Below are positions 9,029 to 17,874 of a stretch of 64,000 nucleotides of DNA, piece by piece. The notes under the pieces are model-generated. The model worked only from the letters and a program-made list of their open reading frames with translations. It did not search any database and was not told the DNA's origin. A program made the translations under genes and the position numbers. Source of the DNA: Solemya velum gill symbiont (GTDB lineage: Bacteria > Pseudomonadota > Gammaproteobacteria > Chromatiales > Chromatiaceae). Every line of letters begins with the position of its first letter. Positions within the stretch are counted from its first letter, which is position 1. The stretch is taken from contig NZ_JRAA01000001.1 in the NCBI RefSeq assembly GCF_000787395.1, positions 620,001 to 684,000 on the forward strand, in the 5' to 3' direction.

Positions 9029-10575
9029 TTACACGTCTGCTGCTTGCGGATGTTCCCTCACTTCGGGCTCCAGCAAGCGGTTGAGGCCATTGAGATAGGC
9101 TTTTGCCGAGGCGATGACGATATCGGTATCGGCTCCAGAACCGTTAATGATGCGGCCACCTTTCTCGAAGCGTACGGTCACATCACCCTGGGAATCTGTA
9201 CCCGAGGTAATGTTATTTACCGAGTAGAGCTGCAGGTGCGCACCGCTATCGACAATCGACTCGATCGCCTTGTATGCGGCATCGACCGGACCACTACCGA
9301 TTGCTGAACCACTGACCTCCTCGTCATCAACAGACAAGACGAGCTCTGCCGTAGGGGTTTCGCCGGTTTCGGAACAGACCTTCAGCGAAATGAGTTTGAT
9401 ACGCTCCTGCAGGGCTTCTCCACTGCTTTCAGACATCAGCACCTGGAGATCTTCATCGAAGATTTCATGTTTCTTGTCAGCGAGATCCTTGAAGCGGCTG
9501 AAGACGACATTCAGTTCAGCCTCAGTCTCAAACTTGTGCCCGAGCTCTTCGAGGCGGGTACGAAAAGCGTTTCGCCCGGAGTGCTTGCCGAGCACCATGC
9601 GGTTCTGCGACCAGCCGACATCCTGTGCACGCATGATCTCGTAGGTCTCACGACTCTTGAGTACACCATCCTGGTGAATACCGGACTCGTGTGCAAATGC
9701 ATTCGCACCGACATCGCCTTGTTCGGCTGTACCGCAAAACCGGTAATGTTGGATACCAGCTTGGAGCAGGTGACGATCTGCGTGGTATCAATGCTGGTCT
9801 CACAGTCGTAGACATCGTGACGTGTACGCACTGCCATCACCAGCTCTTCGAGCGAGGCATTGCCTGCACGTTCACCAAGGCCATTGATAGTACACTCAAC
9901 CTGGCGCGCGCCATTCTGCACAGCAGCCAGTGAATTGGCCACGGCAAGACCGAGGTCATTGTGACAATGCACTGAGAAAATCGCCTTGTCAGAGTTGGGC
10001 ACACGCTCAATCAGCTGCTTGATGGTATCGCCAAACTGCCACGGCATGGCATAGCCGACCGTATCAGGAACATTAATCGTGGTTGCACCGGCATCGATCA
10101 CTGCCTCGAAAACACGGCACAGAAAATCGATCTCCGAGCGCCCCGCATCCTCTGCGGAAAATTCAACATTATCGGTAAAGTTGCGTGCTCGCTTGACTGC
10201 ATAAACGGCCTGTTCGACCACCTGGTCGGGGCTCATGCGCAACTTGTGCTCCATATGGATCGGAGAGGTTGCGATAAATGTATGAATACGCGCCGAATTG
10301 GCGTTCTTCAGTGCCTCACCGGCACGATCAATATCGGCATCAAGGGCACGTGCAAGGCCGCAAACTGTAGAGTCAGTAACAGTCTCGGCAACCGCCTTGA
10401 CAGCCTCAAAATCACCCACACTGGCAATTGGAAAACCCGCCTCGATAACATCGACACGCAGCTTCTCCAGCGCCTTGGCAATGCGCACTTTTTCATCTTT
10501 GGTCATGGATGCGCCGGGGCTCTGCTCACCGTCACGCAGTGTTGTATCAAATATGATGAGTTTGTCGTTACTCAT
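9029..10575 (-). pseudogene. leuA: 2-isopropylmalate synthase with a single-base frameshift
   Basis: First committed step of leucine synthesis: condensation of acetyl-CoA with 2-ketoisovalerate. The 5' part (10575 to about 9713) encodes [16 protein letters not shown] and [13 protein letters not shown], then leaves frame after GFAVQPNKA near residue 288. The 3' part, in another frame, resumes with [16 protein letters not shown] and runs through the regulatory domain to 9029. Adding one base near 9712 (expected ATT GTC, observed ATGTC) joins them into 515 residues, the normal family length. All other signatures look conserved, which fits either a sequencing or assembly error or a very recent mutation. 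I see no slippery heptamer that would support programmed frameshifting. If real, the strain would lack this LeuA unless a second copy exists. Confidence 0.9.
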
Positions 10576-10596
10576 GGAATCCTCTCCTGATCAGCC

Positions 10597-10616
10597 CCAT
10601 AGTTTACGGACTATGG
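10597..10616. other. Hairpin in the leuA leader
   Basis: CCATAGT and ACTATGG form a 7-bp stem around a 6-base loop, about 20 bases upstream of the leuA start. On the leuA transcript the ribosome binding site AGGAGAGG follows the stem closely. It could shelter the start region or be a protein-binding site. I found no leucine-rich leader peptide with it. Confidence 0.35.
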
Positions 10617-10757
10617 CAGATCGTTCAATCTTTTCTATATAAATTCAGGGTATTGCGGTGGATTTAGTGCCCTCGCCAGGGCAGGTCGGTCGTATTAAGC
10701 CCCGCAGGGCAGCAGACCAGGGAGTGATAGCATGAGTAGAACAGGCGCACACGGACG

Positions 10758-10783
10758 ATCATTACGACTGAAAGTCGTATGAT
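10758..10783. other. 11-bp hairpin in the leuA-gcvT intergenic region
   Basis: ATCAT-ACGACT pairs with AGTCGT-ATGAT around a GAA loop, with one T bulged at 10763. No T-run follows on either strand, so it is not an obvious terminator. Its role is unknown; the surrounding 10620-10860 holds no gene I can support. Confidence 0.4.
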
Positions 10784-10887
10784 GAGCCGAATTGTGGCGT
10801 GCGCACTGTGTCATCAGGTTTTCTCTGCTTGACGCCAGGTTGATTCCCGGAGTCGTGAAAGACCAATATAACCCGCTTTTCTTCCTT

Positions 10888-10920
10888 TGCCAATAGCCAG
10901 AATCAAAGGTACTATTGGCA
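10888..10920 (+). promoter_or_regulatory. Inverted repeat and weak promoter just before the glycine riboswitch
   Basis: TGCCAATAG (10888-10896) and CTATTGGCA (10912-10920) are perfect 9-base inverted repeats with a 15-base spacer. A poor sigma-70-like pair, TTTGCC (10886-10891) and TACTAT (10910-10915) with an 18-base spacer, overlaps them. This would start transcription about ten bases before the first aptamer. If that promoter is real, the repeat sits where a repressor or activator would bind. The assignment is inference. Confidence 0.35.
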
Positions 10921-10930
10921 CTTGACCACA

Positions 10931-11155
10931 ACTCTGCGGGAGAGATTGGCTGTCTGTACGCAGACGCGCCAACGCCGAAGGCGCAAACCGCCCGGAATCG
11001 CTCAGGCAAAAGGACCGCGGAATTGGCACATAACTGCCAGGTCAACTCTGGAGAGCAGCCACCAGATTGGCTCACCGACGGGGCAGGGTGAATTTCAGGA
11101 AATCCCGAACCAGGGACAACCTTTCACTCAAACTCTCAGGTTCGAGGACAGAGGG
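10931..11155 (+). promoter_or_regulatory. Tandem glycine riboswitch upstream of gcvT
   Basis: Two aptamers in series. The first (about 10931-11021) has CTCTGCGGGAGAG, GCCGAAGGCGCAAAC, CGCTCAGGCAAAAGGACCG. The second (about 11045-11155) has CTCTGGAGAG, CACCGACGGGG, AACTCTCAGGTTCGAGGACA and the closing GAGGGG. These match the consensus of the tandem glycine-binding class known to precede glycine cleavage genes. A strong terminator hairpin begins inside the closing strand of the second aptamer, so ligand-stabilised pairing should compete with termination. The expected behaviour is an ON switch that raises gcv expression when glycine is abundant. Aptamer limits are approximate. Confidence 0.93.
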
Positions 11156-11192
11156 GCGGCACCAGGAAAATATGGCCTGGTGCCGCCCTTTT
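11154..11192 (+). terminator. Riboswitch-controlled intrinsic terminator
   Basis: GGGCGGCACCAGG (11154-11166) pairs perfectly over 13 bp with CCTGGTGCCGCCC (11176-11188) around a 9-base loop, followed by TTTT. The 5' strand overlaps the end of the second glycine aptamer, which is the expected arrangement for conditional termination before gcvT. Confidence 0.93.
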
Positions 11193-11221
11193 GCGTTTGA
11201 ACTGTCGCTACGGAGTCGACC

Positions 11222-12313
11222 ATGGATCAAAAAACCATTCTGAATGAAAGCCATCGCGCCATGGGCGCCCGCATGGTGCCTTTTGGCGGCTGGGATATGC
11301 CCGTCAACTACGGCTCGCAAATCGAGGAGCACCATGCTGTACGCCAGGATGCCGGTATGTTCGATGTGTCGCACATGCTGGTTATTGATATCAAGGGAAG
11401 CGACAGCACACATTTCCTGCGTCACCTGATCGCCAATGATGTCGCACGCCTGAAAGAGTCGGGCAAGGCACTTTACTCCTGCATGCTCAATGAACAGGGC
11501 GGCGTTATTGATGACCTGATCGTCTACTATCTCGATGACACCTGGTTCCGCATGGTGGTCAATGCCGGCACCGCCGACAAGGACCTCGGCTGGATTATCG
11601 GCCAGTCATCCGGTTTCGATATCGAAGTGGCACCACGCCGTGACCTGGCGATGATTGCCGTACAGGGCCCAAATGCAGTGGCGAAGACCCTGCCGCTGCT
11701 GAATGACGAGATTCGTGATTCTGCCGGTACTCTCAAGCCTTTTCATGCAACATGGGACAGCAGCTGGTTTATCGGACGCACCGGTTATACAGGTGAGGAT
11801 GGTTTTGAAATTATCCTGCCGGAAAATGATGCTACTGACTTCTGGCAGCAGCTGGCAGATGCGGGCGTACGCCCATGCGGACTCGGCTCACGCGACACCC
11901 TGCGCCTGGAGGCCGGAATGAATCTCTACGGTTCAGATATGGATGAAGAGACCAGCCCGCTTGAGGCCGGACTCAAATGGACCATTGCGCTTGAGCCTGC
12001 AGAACGTGATTTTGTTGGGCGCCAGGCGCTGGAAGCGAAGCTTGCCGAAGGCAACCTGAAAACATTTGTCGGCCTGGTCCTGGAGGGACGCGGCATCCTG
12101 CGTGACCACCTGCCCCTTTTTGATGGTGACAAGCAGATCGGTGAAATCACATCCGGCGGCTTTTCACCGACACTCGAACGCAGCATCGCCTATGCACGGG
12201 TTGATGCCGATGCACCAGAGCAATTTGAGGTCGAGATTCGAGGCAAGCGCCTGCCGGTCAGAAAAACAAAAATCTCATTTGTGCGCAATGGCAAAGCCTG
12301 CGTCGATTTGTAA
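11222..12313 (+). CDS. gcvT: Glycine cleavage system T protein (aminomethyltransferase)
   Basis: Transfers the methylene group from aminomethyl-lipoyl GcvH to tetrahydrofolate and releases ammonia. The 363-residue protein starts with [14 protein letters not shown] and [14 protein letters not shown] of the folate-binding fold, and has [10 protein letters not shown] and [15 protein letters not shown] typical of GcvT. The C-terminal domain carries [12 protein letters not shown]. It is the first gene of gcvT-gcvH-gcvPA-tpx-gcvPB, and its leader holds the glycine riboswitch and terminator. The ATG is preceded by CGGAG seven bases upstream. Confidence 0.97.
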   Translation: MDQKTILNESHRAMGARMVPFGGWDMPVNYGSQIEEHHAVRQDAGMFDVSHMLVIDIKGSDSTHFLRHLIANDVARLKESGKALYSCMLNEQGGVIDDLIVYYLDDTWFRMVVNAGTADKDLGWIIGQSSGFDIEVAPRRDLAMIAVQGPNAVAKTLPLLNDEIRDSAGTLKPFHATWDSSWFIGRTGYTGEDGFEIILPENDATDFWQQLADAGVRPCGLGSRDTLRLEAGMNLYGSDMDEETSPLEAGLKWTIALEPAERDFVGRQALEAKLAEGNLKTFVGLVLEGRGILRDHLPLFDGDKQIGEITSGGFSPTLERSIAYARVDADAPEQFEVEIRGKRLPVRKTKISFVRNGKACVDL

Positions 12314-12354
12314 AACAAACAGAATTCAAAGATTAATTTACCTGGAGAAAGAAT

Positions 12355-12750
12355 ATGAGCAACGTACCAGCTGACCTGAAATATACAAATTCGCATGAGT
12401 GGATCCGTAACGAGGGTGACGGCATTGTCACTATCGGCATTACCGACCATGCACAGGAGCTACTTGGCGACCTGGTATTTGTTGAACTGCCGGAAGTCGG
12501 TGCAAGCGCAGAAACAGGTAGTGAAATTGCAGTAGTCGAATCAGTCAAAGCCGCATCTGACGTATACAGCCCACTCGATGGCGAGGTTATCGAAGTCAAC
12601 GAGGCGCTCGTGGATGCACCTGAGCAGGTCAACGATTCTGCATACGAGGATGGCTGGCTGCTCAAGCTCAAGCTTGCCGATGCCGGTGCGCTTGATGCCC
12701 TGATGAACGCTGAAGCATATACAGCACATGCAGAGTCCGAGGATCACTAA
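12355..12750 (+). CDS. gcvH: Glycine cleavage system H protein (lipoyl carrier)
   Basis: Small carrier that shuttles the aminomethyl group between P, T and L proteins on a lipoyl arm. The attachment lysine is K65 in [15 protein letters not shown], and [18 protein letters not shown] is the usual N-terminal strand pattern. The length (131 residues) is normal. A GGAGA ribosome site precedes the ATG. The stop overlaps the gcvPA start as TAATG, so translation is probably coupled. Confidence 0.97.
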   Translation: MSNVPADLKYTNSHEWIRNEGDGIVTIGITDHAQELLGDLVFVELPEVGASAETGSEIAVVESVKAASDVYSPLDGEVIEVNEALVDAPEQVNDSAYEDGWLLKLKLADAGALDALMNAEAYTAHAESEDH

Positions 12751-14111
12751 TGCCGTTTATTCCACACACGGAACACGACATCGAGAAAATGCTGAAGACC
12801 ATCGGGGTCAACAGCATCGATGACCTGTTTGATGAAATTCCGGATTCACTGAGGACCGACAAGTTCGATGCGATTCCGCAGGGTATTTCGGAGATGGAGA
12901 TCTCCGCACTGATGCACGAAAGAGCCAACCAGGATGGTGTGCCAACCTGTTTTATCGGTGCAGGCGCTTACGATCACCACATACCTGCAGCAGTCTGGGA
13001 ACTGACTACCCGCGGTGAGTACTACACCGCCTACACGCCATACCAGGCCGAGGCAAGCCAGGGCACCCTGCAGCTGTTGTATGAATTTCAATCGATGTTG
13101 ACAGCCCTGACCGGTATGGATGTTTCAAATGCGTCCCTGTATGACGGTGCATCCGCACTCGCCGAAGCGATCCTGATGGCAGTACGTGCCAATCGCAAGT
13201 CAAAGTCGAGAAAAATCCTGGTACCGCGCTGCCTGCATCCGGAATATCGGAAAACAGCCAAAACCATCGTCACCAACCAGAAAATTGAGCTGGTCGAGAT
13301 TCCTTTCGATGCAGAAACCGGGCGCACCGACCTGGCTGCGCTGGATGCCTATAGCGATGAAGATATCACTGCACTGGTCATCCCCCAGCCAAACTTTTTT
13401 GGTGTACTTGAAGATGCCGATGCACTCACAAGCTGGGCGCAAGAGCGTAATATTTTCACCATCGCAGTCGTTAATCCGCTTGCAATGTCCATGCTGACAC
13501 CGGCAGGTGAATGGGGAGATGGCGGTGTCGATATCTGTGTTGGAGAAGGCCAGCCACTGGGCATTCCACTCGCCTCAGGCGGCCCCTATTACGGTTTCAT
13601 GTGCTGTAATCAGAAACATGTGCGCCAGATGCCGGGACGTATCATCGGTCGTACCGAGGATCTTGAAGGCAAGGTCGGTTACGCCTTGACCCTGCAGGCT
13701 CGTGAACAGCATATCCGTCGCTCAAAAGCGACTTCCAACATCTGCACCAACCAGGGATTGATGGTTACTGCGTCAACCATTCACATGGCAATGATGGGTG
13801 GAACCGGTCTGGCACATGCTGCATCAAACAGCCACCAGGCCCTTGGCAAACTGAAAGATGCGCTGACTTCAATCGAAGGTGTCGAACAGCTTTTCTCTAC
13901 ACCGGCATTTAATGAAAGCGTGCTCAAGCTCGATGCGCCGGTCAAAGATGTATTGCGCTCACTGGCCACGAACAACCTGCTAGGCGGATACGACCTTGGC
14001 AAGGATTACCCGGAACTGGGTAACGCGCTGCTCGTCTGTGCAACCGAAAAACGCACTGATGCAGAAATCGAAAACTACCGCGACAAGCTGAACGGGATTC
14101 TGAATGCATAA
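12750..14111 (+). CDS. gcvPA: Glycine dehydrogenase (decarboxylating) subunit 1
   Basis: N-terminal half of the two-subunit form of the pyridoxal-phosphate P protein, which decarboxylates glycine and loads GcvH. The protein (453 residues) begins [15 protein letters not shown], contains [16 protein letters not shown] and [15 protein letters not shown], and ends without the lysine-bearing domain, as expected. The partner subunit is gcvPB at 14707. A split P protein is common in Gram-positives, archaea and many non-enteric proteobacteria; E. coli has one fused chain. It is coupled to gcvH by a one-base overlap. Confidence 0.96.
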   Translation: MPFIPHTEHDIEKMLKTIGVNSIDDLFDEIPDSLRTDKFDAIPQGISEMEISALMHERANQDGVPTCFIGAGAYDHHIPAAVWELTTRGEYYTAYTPYQAEASQGTLQLLYEFQSMLTALTGMDVSNASLYDGASALAEAILMAVRANRKSKSRKILVPRCLHPEYRKTAKTIVTNQKIELVEIPFDAETGRTDLAALDAYSDEDITALVIPQPNFFGVLEDADALTSWAQERNIFTIAVVNPLAMSMLTPAGEWGDGGVDICVGEGQPLGIPLASGGPYYGFMCCNQKHVRQMPGRIIGRTEDLEGKVGYALTLQAREQHIRRSKATSNICTNQGLMVTASTIHMAMMGGTGLAHAASNSHQALGKLKDALTSIEGVEQLFSTPAFNESVLKLDAPVKDVLRSLATNNLLGGYDLGKDYPELGNALLVCATEKRTDAEIENYRDKLNGILNA

Positions 14112-14164
14112 CGCCAGCCTTATCATCCAGACACATCCCGGCCAGTCCCGAAGGAGTTAACAGA

Positions 14165-14665
14165 ATGGTTGCTATTACAAGACGAGGCACTCCCTGTAAT
14201 ACGATTGGCGAACTGCCTGCAGTTGGTACCAAGGCGCCAAATTTTCGCCTTGTCACCGAGAATCTCAAGAACTGGACGCTGAAAAACTTCAAGGGAAAAA
14301 AGAAAACTCTCTATATCGTCCCAAGTCTCGATACACCGACCTGCGCCATGTCGACAAAAATATTCAACGACCGTATCGCCAGTGTCGACGGGGTTGTCAT
14401 CATCATCTCGGCTGACCTGCCGTGGGCGATGAAGCGCTTCTGCAGCACAGAGGGTCTTGAGCATGTCGTCAACCTGTCAATGATGCGAGACAAGAAATTT
14501 GGCAAGGATTACGGTGTCCTGCTTGTCGACGGCCCACTCGAGGGCATTACTGCACGTGCCGTGGTGGTTCTTGATGAAAATGACGTCGTGGTGCATACCG
14601 AGCTTTCACAAGAGATAGCGACAGAACCTGACTATGATGCCGCACTCAAGGCAATTGGCGCCTGA
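14165..14665 (+). CDS. tpx: Thiol peroxidase (atypical 2-Cys peroxiredoxin)
   Basis: Periplasmic-type or cytoplasmic Tpx that reduces alkyl and hydrogen peroxides through thioredoxin. The peroxidatic cysteine is C60 in SLDTPTCAMS and the resolving cysteine is C93 in KRFCSTEG, equivalent to C61 and C95 of E. coli Tpx. The length (166 residues) is normal and no signal peptide is seen. A clear AAGGAG site precedes the ATG. The gene sits between gcvPA and gcvPB on the same strand with gaps of 53 and 41 bases, an unusual place that would put it under glycine riboswitch control if no internal promoter exists. Confidence 0.95.
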   Translation: MVAITRRGTPCNTIGELPAVGTKAPNFRLVTENLKNWTLKNFKGKKKTLYIVPSLDTPTCAMSTKIFNDRIASVDGVVIIISADLPWAMKRFCSTEGLEHVVNLSMMRDKKFGKDYGVLLVDGPLEGITARAVVVLDENDVVVHTELSQEIATEPDYDAALKAIGA

Positions 14666-14706
14666 GTCGGACACAGATAAACAGATAGATACAGACGGAT
14701 AAACCG

Positions 14707-16155
14707 ATGCTGATTTACGAACAATCACACACTGGCCGCCGCGCCACTGCCCAGTCACCTGCTGCCATGGGAGATGTCAGCGACATCCCTGCAGAACTGC
14801 TACGCAAGGAGACGGCGGCATTGCCACAGGTCTCCGAAATGCAGGCAGTGAGGCACTATACGCGCCTGTCACAGAAAAACTTCTCTATCGACACCAACTT
14901 CTACCCGCTTGGTTCGTGCACCATGAAGTACAACCCGCGTGCGTGTAACACGCTCGCCATGCTGCCCGGAATTCTCGCACGCCATCCGTATGCACTCGAG
15001 TCGCACAGCCAGGGATTCCTGGCCTGCATGTATGACCTGCAGGAGATGTTGAAAGTGGTCACCGGTATGCAAGCTGTCTCCCTGACACCTGCAGCAGGTG
15101 CACAGGGTGAGTTTGCCGGTGTTGCCATGATTCGTGCTTACCATGATGCAAATAATGATCATGAGCGCACCGAGATCATCTGCCCCGACGCTGCACATGG
15201 AACCAACCCGGCTACTGCAGTCATGTGTGGCTACAAGGTCCGGGAGATCCCGACCAAGTCAGATGGTGATGTTGATGTTGATGCACTGAAAGCCGCACTT
15301 GGTCCACAAACAGCCGGGATCATGTTGACCAATCCCTCAACACTTGGTGTATTTGAACAGCGCATCGAGGAGATCTCCCGTCTCGTGCACGAGGCAGGCG
15401 GCCTGCTCTACTACGATGGCGCCAACCTCAATGCGATTCTCGGCAAGGTTCGTCCGGGCGACATGGGTTTTGACGTGATTCACATGAACCTCCACAAAAC
15501 TTTTTCTACACCACATGGTGGTGGCGGTCCGGGTGCCGGCCCTGTCGGTGTCAGCAAGCGCCTTGAGCCCTTCCTGCCAGTACCAATGGTTGCCCATGAT
15601 GGTGAAAACTACCGCTGGGTAACGGAAGAGGAACGCCCCCAGTCCATCGGCAAGCTGTCGGCTTTTGCAGGCAATGCAGGTGTTCTGATGCGTGCCTATA
15701 TCTACGCACGCATGCTTGGTCGTGACGGCATGTTGCGAGTCTCGGAATACTCAACACTGAATGCCAACTACCTGATGGCATTGCTGAAAGAGTCGGGTTT
15801 TGAGATCGCATTTCCTGACCGCAGGGCGACGCATGAATTTATCGTCACCCTGAAGAAGCAGGCGAAAGAGCTCGATATCAAGGCGATGGATTTTGCCAAG
15901 CGCATGCTCGATTACGGTGTACACGCACCCACAACCTACTTTCCGCTGCTTGTTCCGGAATGCCTCCTGATTGAGCCGACGGAGACCGAATCAAAAGAGG
16001 ATATCGACTACTTTGCCGAGGTCATGCAGAAGATCCAGCACGAGGCAGAGACAGAGCCACAAACTGTCACCGGGGCACCATTCACACAGCCGGTTCGTCG
16101 TCTTGATGACGTCAAGGCGGCACGTGAACTCGATCTGCGCTGGAGTGGAAAATAG
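14707..16155 (+). CDS. gcvPB: Glycine dehydrogenase (decarboxylating) subunit 2
   Basis: Catalytic C-terminal half of the P protein. The pyridoxal-phosphate lysine is K264 in [17 protein letters not shown], and [15 protein letters not shown] and [13 protein letters not shown] are characteristic. At 482 residues the length is standard. It needs GcvPA for activity. The gene is separated from gcvPA by tpx, and dgkA follows after three bases, so the transcript probably continues into dgkA. Confidence 0.97.
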   Translation: MLIYEQSHTGRRATAQSPAAMGDVSDIPAELLRKETAALPQVSEMQAVRHYTRLSQKNFSIDTNFYPLGSCTMKYNPRACNTLAMLPGILARHPYALESHSQGFLACMYDLQEMLKVVTGMQAVSLTPAAGAQGEFAGVAMIRAYHDANNDHERTEIICPDAAHGTNPATAVMCGYKVREIPTKSDGDVDVDALKAALGPQTAGIMLTNPSTLGVFEQRIEEISRLVHEAGGLLYYDGANLNAILGKVRPGDMGFDVIHMNLHKTFSTPHGGGGPGAGPVGVSKRLEPFLPVPMVAHDGENYRWVTEEERPQSIGKLSAFAGNAGVLMRAYIYARMLGRDGMLRVSEYSTLNANYLMALLKESGFEIAFPDRRATHEFIVTLKKQAKELDIKAMDFAKRMLDYGVHAPTTYFPLLVPECLLIEPTETESKEDIDYFAEVMQKIQHEAETEPQTVTGAPFTQPVRRLDDVKAARELDLRWSGK

Positions 16156-16158
16156 GCT

Positions 16159-16530
16159 ATGAAACCTGGGAACACAGGCTTCACCCGCATCATCAAGGCG
16201 AGCGGCTACTCAATCAAGGGAATCAAGGCAACCTTCAAGCATGAGGCAGCCTTCCGACAGGAAGTTGCTGCTTCCCTGATACTTGTACCGCTGGCACTTT
16301 ACCTTGGAGATAGCGGAGTGGAGCGTGCCTTGCTGCTCGGTAGCTGGCTGCTGGTTCCACTGGTTGAGCTTATCAACTCATCGATTGAAGCTGTGGTCGA
16401 CCGAATTGGCCCTGAACATCACAAGCTATCTGGAAGAGCGAAGGATATCGGTTCTGCCAGCGTTGCACTGGCGATCATGATTGCCGCAATCATGTGGGCC
16501 CTGATCCTTGTACCAAAGTATCTGACCTGA
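16159..16530 (+). CDS. dgkA: Diacylglycerol kinase (integral membrane, DgkA type)
   Basis: Small inner-membrane kinase that phosphorylates diacylglycerol to phosphatidic acid, recycling the by-product of periplasmic glucan and lipid A modification. The 123 residues contain an amphipathic start, EAAFRQE, then three hydrophobic helices. The catalytic signature ELINSSIEAVVDRIG is at about residues 70-84, followed by KDIGSASVA. It starts three bases after gcvPB and is convergent with tatD. Family assignment is firm; its link to glycine metabolism looks positional only. Confidence 0.95.
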   Translation: MKPGNTGFTRIIKASGYSIKGIKATFKHEAAFRQEVAASLILVPLALYLGDSGVERALLLGSWLLVPLVELINSSIEAVVDRIGPEHHKLSGRAKDIGSASVALAIMIAAIMWALILVPKYLT

Positions 16531-16555
16531 TCTCTATCCGGCCTTGTCACACACA

Positions 16556-16716
16556 AGGCAGCAAGTGCCTCGGATCGGGTCGCATTGGCGCAGCCCGTTC
16601 AAGCTGCAGAGAAAGCGAAAGTGTGTCTGAGCAAACGCAGTGAGCGAGTTCCTTTCGCGCCGCAGCTTGAACGATCAGGCGGAGACAGGCGACCCGATGC
16701 GGGGTGCTTGATGCCT
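16556..16716. repeat. Nested inverted repeat between convergent dgkA and tatD
   Basis: Outer arms 16556-16583 and 16689-16716 pair at 23 of 28 positions by Watson-Crick rules, with three more G-T wobbles. A middle pair, GTTCAAGCTGC (16597-16607) and GCAGCTTGAAC (16662-16672), is perfect. An inner pair, GCGAAAG (16615-16621) and CTTTCGC (16652-16658), is also perfect. All three nest in the correct order, giving one long stem-loop about 160 bases in span. There is no T-run and no coding potential I can support. It could be a bidirectional transcription boundary, a non-autonomous repeat element, or a structured RNA. It lies between the two converging gene ends. Confidence 0.7.
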
Positions 16717-16741
16717 GATCACATCAAACGAAGCTCACAGC

Positions 16742-17521
16742 CTATCTTGATGCAGGAAACAGGCGATAGAAATTTTCCGTCGTAATCTTCATAACCTCGT
16801 CGACCGACAACCCTCTCAACTCTGCAATCTTTTCTGCCACGTAAGAGACATAGCCGGGTTCATTTGGCTTGCCCCGGAATGGAACCGGCGCAAGATAGGG
16901 AGAGTCAGTTTCGATCAGGATGCGATCAAGTGGCACCTTGCTCGCAACTTCGCGCAACTCTTCGGCGTTTTTGAATGTCACTATGCCTGAGAAGGAGATG
17001 TAGAAACCAAGTTCCAGGGCCTGTTGTGCCATTTCCCATGTCTCGGTAAAACAGTGCATGACGCCACCAGCCTCTTCGGCATGCTCTTCACGCAGAATAC
17101 GGATGGTATCTTCTCGTGCATCACGGGTATGGATAATGAGTGGCTTGCTGCATTCACGCGCAGCACGAATATGGGTACGAAAACGCTCCTGTTGCCACTC
17201 GACATCATCCTTGTTGTAGTAGTAATCCAGCCCGGTCTCGCCTATGGCAACATTCTTCGGATGCCCGGCCAGCTCAACCAACTCTTCAACACTCGGCTCC
17301 CTTCTGTCCCTGTCGTTGGGGTGTACACCGACGGAAGTTGAAATTGACGCAAAGGGCTCAACCAGCTCCAGCATTGCAGGATAACTTTCGAGGTCAATCG
17401 AGACGCATAGCATATGATCAATGCCATGCTCCATGGTCTTTTGAACCATGGTTTCAAATGAATCGTTGTAGTGCGACAGGTTAACCCTGTCGAGATGACA
17501 GTGCGAATCAATCAGCCCCAT
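16742..17521 (-). CDS. TatD family metal-dependent hydrolase (DNase)
   Basis: A TIM-barrel metallohydrolase of the TatD/YcfH group, associated with 3'-5' exonuclease activity in DNA quality control. The metal ligands H7 and H9 lie in IDSHCHLD, with GETGLDYY, PLIIHTRDA, MHCFTE and IETDSPYLAP further on. The length of 259 residues is normal. Placement next to holB, tmk and pilZ is the standard position of the YcfH paralogue in E. coli and relatives. The exact in vivo substrate of this paralogue is less certain than the family. Confidence 0.94.
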   Translation of the reverse strand: MGLIDSHCHLDRVNLSHYNDSFETMVQKTMEHGIDHMLCVSIDLESYPAMLELVEPFASISTSVGVHPNDRDRREPSVEELVELAGHPKNVAIGETGLDYYYNKDDVEWQQERFRTHIRAARECSKPLIIHTRDAREDTIRILREEHAEEAGGVMHCFTETWEMAQQALELGFYISFSGIVTFKNAEELREVASKVPLDRILIETDSPYLAPVPFRGKPNEPGYVSYVAEKIAELRGLSVDEVMKITTENFYRLFPASR

Positions 17522-17523
17522 GA

Positions 17524-17874
17524 TTACATGGTATAAGTTGCTGATTCACTATCCAGCAGGCCAGCCAGCAGGCCCTCGATACTTGTGCGCAGGCGACCAT
17601 TATCCTCTTCGCTAAACTGCACACCGACTCCGGGTACTCTCGAGACGGATGATTTTGGTGTCAACCAGACGACCTTTCCGGATGTCGGGAACTTCTGTTT
17701 TAAACCGGGCAATTTGACCATCAGAATCAACTGGTCGCCGGGCACATAATCCTCATCAGTCTTGATAAAGAGACCACCGTTGTTTACATAGGGCATGAAG
17801 CAACGATAAAGCTCTTCGCGGCTATCGAATTCAGCCACCATCATCTTTTTACCGCGAGTATTTCTTTTCAGCAT
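17524..17874 (-). CDS. pilZ: PilZ domain protein (type IV pilus assembly)
   Basis: A 116-residue PilZ-domain protein resembling Pseudomonas PilZ, which is required for type IV pilus assembly. Residues NNGGLFIKTDEDYVPGDQLILMVKLPG and GKVVWLTP...RVPGVGVQF form the domain. The N-terminal c-di-GMP binding motif RxxxR is not clear, as in true PilZ, which binds c-di-GMP poorly. It starts one base into the holB stop and ends two bases before tatD. The holB-pilZ-tatD order matches Pseudomonas. No other pilus gene is in the window. Confidence 0.88.
   Translation of the reverse strand: MLKRNTRGKKMMVAEFDSREELYRCFMPYVNNGGLFIKTDEDYVPGDQLILMVKLPGLKQKFPTSGKVVWLTPKSSVSRVPGVGVQFSEEDNGRLRTSIEGLLAGLLDSESATYTM

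Noticed and set aside
9700-9725. Programmed frameshifting as the explanation for leuA
   Set aside because: No slippery heptamer or stimulatory structure is visible, and leuA is not known to use recoding. A missing base explains it fully.
10695-11075. Minus-strand 126-residue frame between leuA and gcvT
   Set aside because: It overlaps the glycine riboswitch, has no family resemblance and no ribosome binding site.
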